This document shows positions 58,841 through 64,000 of a stretch of DNA of 64,000 bases, in pieces (within the stretch, counting starts at the first letter, position 1; the number at the start of each line of letters is the position of its first letter). Source of the DNA: Oscillospiraceae bacterium. Its GTDB lineage: Bacteria; Bacillota; Clostridia; Oscillospirales; Ruminococcaceae. The stretch lies in the NCBI GenBank assembly GCA_017396665.1, contig JAFQLH010000077.1:24805-88804 (forward strand), in the 5' to 3' direction. The notes under the pieces are model-generated. The model saw only the letters and a program-made list of their open reading frames with translations. It did no database searches and was not told the DNA's origin. The position numbers were made by a program, and so were the translations under genes.

Positions 58841-59308
58841 TCAGAGTATCTGCTCCATACCTATTTTCTGCTCGGAAAGTCCGAGCTTTTTATAAAATCT
58901 CATTGCACTTTCGTTAAGCGACCAGACGTTGAGCGTAAGGTTATAACAGCCTATCTCACGGGCGTATTCCCTTACATACTCATAGAGCGCAGTTCCGACG
59001 CCGTTTCCTCTTTCGCACTCATCGACACAGAGGTCGTCGATATATAGCGTTTTAATATCAGTAAGAAGCGGACTGCCCTTGTTTTCTTTGATTATACAAA
59101 AAGCATAGCCTGTCACCTCGCCCTTGTCATTTTCATAGACAAAGACGGGTGTTTCGTTACACTTTAAAATCTCACAAAGCTCACAATCTGTATACTTTAT
59201 TCCGCCGTTTTTGAAGATATCGGGTCTGCCCTTATGGTGAACCTCCTCGACCTGAAGGAGAAGCTTGCCCAGGGCTTTAATATCGGAGCTTTCTGCTTTT
59301 CTAATCAT
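58841..59308 (-). CDS. GNAT family N-acetyltransferase
   Basis: A 155-residue single-domain acetyltransferase. IRKAESSDIKALGKLLLQV opens the fold. The acetyl-CoA loop is ERGNGVGTALYEYVREYA (Q/RxxGxG/A), preceded by LYIDDLCVDE, and NVWSLNESAMRFYKKLGL ends it, close to the RimI/SpeG-like pattern. Acceptor substrate unknown. It lies ten bases after the ABM gene and is probably co-transcribed. Confidence 0.9.
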   Translation of the reverse strand: MIRKAESSDIKALGKLLLQVEEVHHKGRPDIFKNGGIKYTDCELCEILKCNETPVFVYENDKGEVTGYAFCIIKENKGSPLLTDIKTLYIDDLCVDECERGNGVGTALYEYVREYAREIGCYNLTLNVWSLNESAMRFYKKLGLSEQKIGMEQIL

Positions 59309-59318
59309 AGCTTTTACC

Positions 59319-59654
59319 TTACTCTGTTCTTATAAACTTCTTGTCGCTGTCTGGGATACCCTTCTCGTCACTCAAGAATCTCTCGACTCTCATTGTGAGG
59401 TCATACTTTTCACGAAGAGCAAGGATTTCACCCATTATTTCTGAGGCGTGGTGCAAATCCAGAGCCTGCTGATTTTCCCAGCTATCTATGAGCAGGACAG
59501 TAGAGCTGTCCTCCATTGGCAGAAAGTACTCATATTTAAGGTTACCTTGTTTACTTCTTATTCTATCGACGATACCGCTGTCTGTCATTTCCTGAGCAAA
59601 CAGTCTTGCGTTATCGCCCTTACCTTTATAATAGATATTCACTGTAATAGCCAT
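59319..59654 (-). CDS. Antibiotic biosynthesis monooxygenase (ABM) domain protein
   Basis: 111 residues with the ferredoxin-like ABM pattern: ITVNIYYKGKGDNARLFAQEM, the LLIDSWENQQALDLHHAS segment and a C-terminal strand MRVERFL. Relatives such as YgiN are small quinol oxidases or detoxifying proteins. ATG at 59654 is chosen because AGAAGGG stands about nine bases upstream; the longer frame has no site. First gene of the three-gene run. Confidence 0.85.
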   Translation of the reverse strand: MAITVNIYYKGKGDNARLFAQEMTDSGIVDRIRSKQGNLKYEYFLPMEDSSTVLLIDSWENQQALDLHHASEIMGEILALREKYDLTMRVERFLSDEKGIPDSDKKFIRTE

Positions 59655-59691
59655 GGCGGTTTCCCTTCTCACAGAATTTATACACAAATTA

Positions 59692-59720
59692 ATTATAGCA
59701 GATTGCCTTTCTTTTTTCAA
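59692..59720 (-). promoter_or_regulatory. Promoter of the ABM-GNAT run
   Basis: Minus strand TTGAAA (complement 59715-59720), 17 bases, TATAAT (complement 59692-59697). Confidence 0.8.
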
Positions 59721-59906
59721 TAGCAACCTTCAGCCGTCAGACACCCTCCTTGAGTAGTGCTCTGCGTTCGACTTGCCATATCGGTATGAAGGTTTACTGT
59801 CCGCAAAAGCTCCCTGATATTCAAATACTCATATTCTGATGTTCATTTTATGAAATCGTTATCGTCATTTTGCCATAACAAAATAATCATTATATATAAA
59901 ACATTT

Positions 59907-59920
59907 TGAAACCGTTTACA
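59907..59920. promoter_or_regulatory. CcpA/LacI-type operator 1
   Basis: TGAAACCGTTTACA fits the cre consensus TGWAANCGNTNWCA at every position. It is the farthest of four similar sites before the sugar ABC operon. Confidence 0.65.
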
Positions 59921-59963
59921 AATCAGCATCATCGGGAGACTTTTTCACCGCTCCGAGCTGTCT

Positions 59964-59977
59964 TGTAAACGTATACA
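59964..59977. promoter_or_regulatory. CcpA/LacI-type operator 2
   Basis: TGTAAACGTATACA differs from the cre consensus at one position. Confidence 0.55.
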
Positions 59978-60040
59978 CGATTTACGGCGATTATTCGACG
60001 TTTTGTCGTTTATATGTTTTTGCTTTGTCGGAAATGCAGG

Positions 60041-60054
60041 GTAAAACGTTTACA
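60041..60054. promoter_or_regulatory. LacI-type operator-like site 3
   Basis: GTAAAACGTTTACA keeps the central ACGT-TTACA half but differs from cre at the first two positions. Confidence 0.4.
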
Positions 60055-60181
60055 AGGATTTTGCGGGCGTCTATGATTTTATTAACGTATTGTGTACAAT
60101 GTTTTTCAAACCAACATTAAATTATTGTGCATTTGCACAAATTGAAATCGAATACATTAGATTTTATTACAAAATATTTTT

Positions 60182-60195
60182 TGTAAGCGTTTTCA
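60182..60195. promoter_or_regulatory. CcpA/LacI-type operator 4, next to the promoter
   Basis: TGTAAGCGTTTTCA fits the cre consensus fully and lies 14 bases before the -35 box of the sugar ABC operon, where it could activate or repress. The rest of the 630-base gap is AT-rich and gene-free. Confidence 0.65.
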
Positions 60196-60209
60196 ACCGA
60201 TTCGTTTCC

Positions 60210-60238
60210 TTGACTTTTGAAAGGTCGAAAACTATAAT
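60210..60238 (+). promoter_or_regulatory. Promoter of the sugar ABC operon
   Basis: TTGACT (60210-60215), 17 bases, TATAAT (60233-60238), 47 bases before the ATG. Confidence 0.82.
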
Positions 60239-60285
60239 AAGGTCAGCTAATCAAACAGCTTAAAAAAGTATTTGGAGGGTTTAAA

Positions 60286-61635
60286 ATGAAATTCAAGAAA
60301 CTACTTGCAACTGCACTCTCACTTGCAATGGTTGCAACAACACTCACAGCTTGCGGTTCAGATGATTCTTCATCTTCAAAGGCAGGCTCAGAGGCCGAGT
60401 CCGGCACTTCCGGCGAACACGTAACACTTCAGGTTCTCACACACAGAACCGACATCATCGAAAGCGGTCTTCTCGACGAGCTTACAGATGAATTTGAAAA
60501 GGCAAACAACTGTACAATCGAGTACGTTGGCTACACAGACTACGCTAACGACGTTGCTACAAGACTTTCAACAGAGGACTACGGCGACGTTCTTATGATT
60601 CCTGACTCTGTAAAGCTTTCTGACCTTGGCAACTTCTTTGCTCCGTTCGGTTCATATGATGAGTACAAGGAGCTTTATCAGTGTGCTGACTCAAAGATGT
60701 TCGACAACACAGTATACGGTCTTCCTACTGCTCTTAATGTAGCAGGCGGTATCCTTTACAACAAGCAGGTATTTGCTGATGCAGGTATCACAGAGCTTCC
60801 AAGAACTCCTGATGAATTCATCGGTTGTCTCGAAGCTATCAGAGATAACTGCGAAGGTGTTATCCCTTACTACACAAACTACAAGGATGCAAGCTGGACT
60901 ATCACACAGTGGCAGGGACTTGTTGTTTCAGCTTCAGGTAATCCAAGCTACGAAATTGACCTTCTCACAGAAAAGGGCGACCTTTTTGACGCAGACGTAA
61001 ACGGCTACTACACAGTTTACAAGATGCTCTTTGACATCTTCTCCGACCCAACACTCATCGAAGCTGACCCTGCTACAACAGACTGGGAAGCTTGCAAGCC
61101 GGCTTTCGGCGAAGGCAAGATTGGTTGTATGGTTCTCGGCTCATGGGCTGTAGGACAGTTCCAGGAGGCTGCAGGCGACAACGCTGCTAACGTAGGCTTC
61201 ATGCCAATGCCCAACGAAATCGACGGCAAGATTAACGCACAGATTTCCGCTGACTACTGCATGGGTGTTAACAAGCACTCTGACAACGTAGAGCTTGCTC
61301 AGAAGTTCGTTAAGTGGTATGTTGGTGAATCCGGTCTTCAGGTTAAGGAAAATGTTATCCCTGCTCTTATCGGTGCAGACTACCCTGAATTCATGGACGC
61401 TTTCAACGATGTAAACCTCTTTGTTGCTACAACAGCTCCTGCTGAGCTTACAGGTGTATTCAACACAATCGACAAGGATTCTGAGGTTGGTACATGGGAC
61501 GGCGACACAGCAAACTTCAAGATTAAGCTTGCTGAGGCAGCATTCGCAGGCGAAGGCGAAGAGGCTTTCAACAAGATTATCGAAGAGGTTAACTCAAAGT
61601 GGGCTGCAACAAGAGACACTGTTCTTGCTGACTAA
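60286..61635 (+). CDS. Sugar ABC transporter substrate-binding lipoprotein
   Basis: A 449-residue extracellular solute-binding protein of family 1. Lipoprotein signal MKFKKLLATALSLAMVATTL ends at TAC. A Ser-rich linker follows, then the bilobed domain (TLQVLTHRTDIIESGLLDELTDEFEKANNCTIEY, with LPTALNVAGGILYNKQVF). It would capture an oligosaccharide for the two permeases encoded next. GGAGGGT lies before the ATG. No ATPase gene is present; such importers often use a shared MsmX-type ATPase encoded elsewhere. Confidence 0.92.
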   Translation: MKFKKLLATALSLAMVATTLTACGSDDSSSSKAGSEAESGTSGEHVTLQVLTHRTDIIESGLLDELTDEFEKANNCTIEYVGYTDYANDVATRLSTEDYGDVLMIPDSVKLSDLGNFFAPFGSYDEYKELYQCADSKMFDNTVYGLPTALNVAGGILYNKQVFADAGITELPRTPDEFIGCLEAIRDNCEGVIPYYTNYKDASWTITQWQGLVVSASGNPSYEIDLLTEKGDLFDADVNGYYTVYKMLFDIFSDPTLIEADPATTDWEACKPAFGEGKIGCMVLGSWAVGQFQEAAGDNAANVGFMPMPNEIDGKINAQISADYCMGVNKHSDNVELAQKFVKWYVGESGLQVKENVIPALIGADYPEFMDAFNDVNLFVATTAPAELTGVFNTIDKDSEVGTWDGDTANFKIKLAEAAFAGEGEEAFNKIIEEVNSKWAATRDTVLAD

Positions 61636-61722
61636 CTTTCTCCAAACTGAAACTATATTCTGAGGATTAAGGGGGATTTCACATCTCCCTTAATCTGTGT
61701 TATGACGAGAGGAGGAAATAAT

Positions 61723-62685
61723 TTGCAAAAGAAAAAGCGTAGCTTCTGGCAATGGCTCAAGACCTACGAGGGACAGAAGATTCTGACTACGATACTGTTT
61801 TTGCTTGTTCCTGTAACATGTCTTATTCTTTTCACCGTAATACCTGCGGGAAACATGGTGCTTTTCAGCTTCCAGGAGCGTGACAGATACGGTCTTGACG
61901 CAAAATGGGTAGGACTTGAAAACTACAAGACTGTTTTCTCGAACCCTGACTATTTTATGACCTTCAAAAACAGCATCTACTACCTCATCGGCTCTTTTGC
62001 ACAGCAGGCTCTTGCACTGCTTTTAGCAAGTATACTTTGCTCAAAAATCAAACTGCGCAACTTCTTCAAGGGTGTACTTTTCTTCCCTTACATGATGAAC
62101 GGAGTTGCTGTTTCACTTATCTTTATGAGATTCTTTGCGCTCGGCGACGGAATTGTTACACAGACAGGTACCGTAAACACCATTCTTCAGCAGCTTGGTA
62201 TGGACCCTGTAAAGTTCCTCTCAGACCCGAGCATCGCAAACTACTGTCTGGTATTTATCTCAATCTGGAGATACATCGGCTTTGACATTGTTATGTACAT
62301 CGGCGCTATTCAGTCAATCAGCTCTGACATCTACGAGGCGGCTGACCTTGACGGTGCGAACGGCTGGCAGCGTTTCCGCTACATAGTTTTCCCCAGCATC
62401 AAGCCTATTATCTCTCTTCAGCTTATTCTCGCAATCAAGGGTGCTGTATCGGTATTTGAAATTCCGTACATCATCACAGAGGGTAAGTTCGGCACATCGA
62501 CCTTTGTTATCAAGACTCACGAAACGGGTATGGTATTCCAGAAGGTCGGTCTTGCGTCGGCAATGGCGGTTGTTCTGCTTATAATAATCATCATTGTTAC
62601 ACTTATTCAAAAGCATTTCTTTAAAGAAAGCGACGAGGACAAGCCAAGCAAAAAGAAAAAAGCACAAAACGGGGAGGTGGCATAA
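61723..62685 (+). CDS. Sugar ABC transporter permease, MalF-like
   Basis: A 320-residue permease with six membrane helices. The cytosolic coupling motif EAADLDGANGWQRFRYIVFPSI (EAAxxDGA...P) is clear. TTG at 61723 is the likely start because GAGGAGG lies seven bases upstream; the ATG at 61702 lies before that site. It pairs with the next gene, whose ATG overlaps its stop codon. Confidence 0.92.
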   Translation: MQKKKRSFWQWLKTYEGQKILTTILFLLVPVTCLILFTVIPAGNMVLFSFQERDRYGLDAKWVGLENYKTVFSNPDYFMTFKNSIYYLIGSFAQQALALLLASILCSKIKLRNFFKGVLFFPYMMNGVAVSLIFMRFFALGDGIVTQTGTVNTILQQLGMDPVKFLSDPSIANYCLVFISIWRYIGFDIVMYIGAIQSISSDIYEAADLDGANGWQRFRYIVFPSIKPIISLQLILAIKGAVSVFEIPYIITEGKFGTSTFVIKTHETGMVFQKVGLASAMAVVLLIIIIIVTLIQKHFFKESDEDKPSKKKKAQNGEVA

Positions 62686-63572
62686 TGGCTTCTGTTACCG
62701 ATACACAGGGCGGTCACAAAATAAAAAAACGCAGGAGGCATTATTCACCTGCTCAGATTCTTGTTTCCTTCCTGAAATACCTTGTACTTATAATCGGCTG
62801 TATTATGGTATTCTTGCCGATGGTCGTTATTATACTTGGTGCCTTCAAGGAGCACAAGGAGTTTTTAAGCACAGGAGTTTTCGAGCTTCCAGAGAAGCTG
62901 TATCTTGGCAACTTCAAGGAGGCGTTCTACAAGGGTGATGTAAGCCTTGGTCTTAAAAACACATTTATCATCCTCATTGTATCCTGCATAGGAACAATTC
63001 TCACAGGTACTATGACGGCGTTTGTTGTTCAGAGATTTGACTCGCTTCTTTCAAGGACTGTCAAGGCGGCGTTTCTTGTTGCAACGCTTCTGCCAAACAT
63101 CTCAATGCAGGTTACTGTATTCCAGATTGTTGACAAGATTGGCGTATACGACTCACTCTGGGCACCGATTATTCTGTATGTCGGAACTGACATCATTTCA
63201 ATCTACATCTTCATTCAGTTCCTGAGCCAGATTTCTACCTCGCTTGATGAAAGCGCAATTGTTGACGGTGCATCTTATCCGAGAATTTATTTCTCAATCA
63301 TTCTTCCTCTTTTAAGACCTGCAATTGCAACCGTGCTCATCATCAAGATGGTCGGCATATATAACGACTTCTACACTGCAAATCTTTATATGCCGTCAAA
63401 CGACCTCCCTGTAATTTCTACTGCGCTTTACCGCTTTATCGGACCGTACGGTGCAAAGTGGGAAATCATTATGGCGGGTATTATAATAGCGATTCTACCA
63501 ACGCTTATTATTTTCCTCTGCCTGCAGAAGTACATTTACAGCGGTCTTGTTTCCGGCTCTGTAAAAGAATAA
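62685..63572 (+). CDS. Sugar ABC transporter permease, MalG-like
   Basis: A 295-residue permease. The coupling motif ESAIVDGASYPRIYFSIILPLL (variant of EAAxxDGA) faces the missing ATPase. Six membrane helices. TAATG overlap with the upstream permease shows translational coupling. Together with the binding protein it forms a CUT1-type importer, probably for an oligosaccharide; the cre-like sites upstream suggest catabolite control. Confidence 0.92.
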   Translation: MASVTDTQGGHKIKKRRRHYSPAQILVSFLKYLVLIIGCIMVFLPMVVIILGAFKEHKEFLSTGVFELPEKLYLGNFKEAFYKGDVSLGLKNTFIILIVSCIGTILTGTMTAFVVQRFDSLLSRTVKAAFLVATLLPNISMQVTVFQIVDKIGVYDSLWAPIILYVGTDIISIYIFIQFLSQISTSLDESAIVDGASYPRIYFSIILPLLRPAIATVLIIKMVGIYNDFYTANLYMPSNDLPVISTALYRFIGPYGAKWEIIMAGIIIAILPTLIIFLCLQKYIYSGLVSGSVKE

Positions 63573-63623
63573 GCTTTGTATTCATTGTATAACTCCTATA
63601 TCATATGCGGCTTTGCTGCATAC

Positions 63624-63658
63624 AAAAAGTCCCCCTTGTACAAAGGAGGACTTTTTAC
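63624..63658 (+). terminator. Terminator of the sugar ABC operon
   Basis: AAAAAGTCC-C-CCTT pairs with AAGG-A-GGACTTTTT around a short loop, with a T-rich tail. Confidence 0.88.
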
Positions 63659-63671
63659 TTTATGCACAGCA

Positions 63672-63700
63672 TTGCAAAATGGTATGCTGTGTGCTATAAT
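63672..63700 (+). promoter_or_regulatory. Promoter of the truncated lipoprotein gene
   Basis: TTGCAA (63672-63677), 17 bases, TATAAT (63695-63700), 33 bases before the TTG start. Confidence 0.78.
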
Positions 63701-63733
63701 AAGCTAAAAGCCAAAGCAAAGGAGTGCTTTACA

Positions 63734-64000
63734 TTGAAGAGAAAAACGCTTGCTGCCCTGCTTCTTGGTTGTCTTATGCTTTCCGCCTGCACAGAGGGTA
63801 CTGTGTCAGACGCTGACAGCTTTGATTCTTCGGCTGCATCTACGACCACAACCACTACCACAATCACAACCACGACCACTACCACGACCACGACCACTAC
63901 AGCCGAGCCTGAAGTGACAACCACAACGACCGGCGAAGAGGTTCAGACAGAGCCTGTAACCGACCACTCGGAGCTTTACATAGAGGGCGTATCTGTTGAA
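63734..64000 (+). CDS. Lipoprotein with poly-threonine linker, 3' truncated by window edge
   Basis: 89 residues are visible. A TTG start at 63734 follows AAAGGAG by nine bases. Signal KRKTLAALLLGCLMLSAC ends in a lipobox. A linker of about 20 threonines with one isoleucine (residues about 36-57) follows, then TEVT-type acidic repeats. The domain beyond the window edge is unknown; the linker resembles that of the DUF3048 lipoprotein at 48.2 kb. The frame is open at the end of the window. Confidence 0.8.
   Translation, partial: MKRKTLAALLLGCLMLSACTEGTVSDADSFDSSAASTTTTTTTITTTTTTTTTTTTAEPEVTTTTTGEEVQTEPVTDHSELYIEGVSVE

Noticed and set aside
63694-63924. Minus-strand poly-valine frame
   Set aside because: Antisense of the threonine codon tract of the truncated lipoprotein.

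Overview
The window looks like a chromosomal stretch of a gut-type Firmicute of the Oscillospiraceae/Ruminococcaceae (Ruminococcus-like). This rests on moderate GC with strong AGGAGG ribosome sites, many TTGACA-N17-TATAAT promoters, clostridial-type ribosomal operon order (rpmG-secE-nusG-rplK-rplA, then rplJ-rplL behind an L10 leader), an undivided sigK and a SpoIIQ-like M23 peptidase, and glycan-use genes (glucan phosphorylase, a fucose-isomerase-family enzyme, a sugar ABC importer behind cre-like operators). The genus is an inference; there is no rRNA gene to confirm it.

Layout. 0-7 kb: 3' part of prs, a TSCPD/FakA-C small-gene pair, a small alarmone synthetase, BioY, a patatin and a sugar-sensor/GGDEF protein, then tRNA-Leu(UAG). 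7-11.7 kb: three paralogous exported proteins in one operon, then tRNA-Leu(GAG); both tRNA-Leu loci carry rearranged copies of the tRNA 3' end. 12-19 kb: an FAD oxidoreductase/GT39-like pair, an NlpC/P60 lipoprotein, glgP. 19.4-26.3 kb: a compact phage-derived packaging and capsid cluster (terS, terL, split portal, protease-like, capsid, connectors, hub-like protein) with no visible integrase, replication, lysis, sheath or tape-measure gene; three of its ORFs begin at AUU. 26.4-38.7 kb: CobU-like NTPase and PilT, fucose isomerase family, TrkH/TrkA, tRNA-Arg, metG, M23, sigK. 38.9-45 kb: ribosomal and transcription-factor genes, followed by a membrane zinc-ribbon protein whose C-terminus is a ribosomal L7/L12-type domain. 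45-53.5 kb: an EAL c-di-GMP protein, a DUF3048 lipoprotein, a structured intergenic region, a LexA-box-associated sigma-region-4-like gene pair, a WYL regulator and a cell-wall-binding repeat protein. 53.8-64 kb: NfeD-like protein, a heterodimeric ABC exporter interrupted by an amber codon, PAP2, GNAT, ABM, then the sugar ABC importer and a truncated lipoprotein.

Connections. The GGDEF sensor, the EAL protein and PilT could form a c-di-GMP/pilus circuit. glgP, the ABC importer and CcpA/LacI-type operators point to regulated carbohydrate use. The phage-derived module has no promoter I can see, while a LexA-box-linked sigma-like protein 24 kb away is a candidate, but unproven, regulator of such genes.

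Most notable non-gene structure: a dispersed 95-300 bp hairpin element in four copies (15.3, 35.3, 45.0 and 53.5 kb). It sits immediately beside stop codons. Its outer arms differ in sequence between copies but stay complementary within each copy, and its palindrome-flanked core is inverted in one copy.
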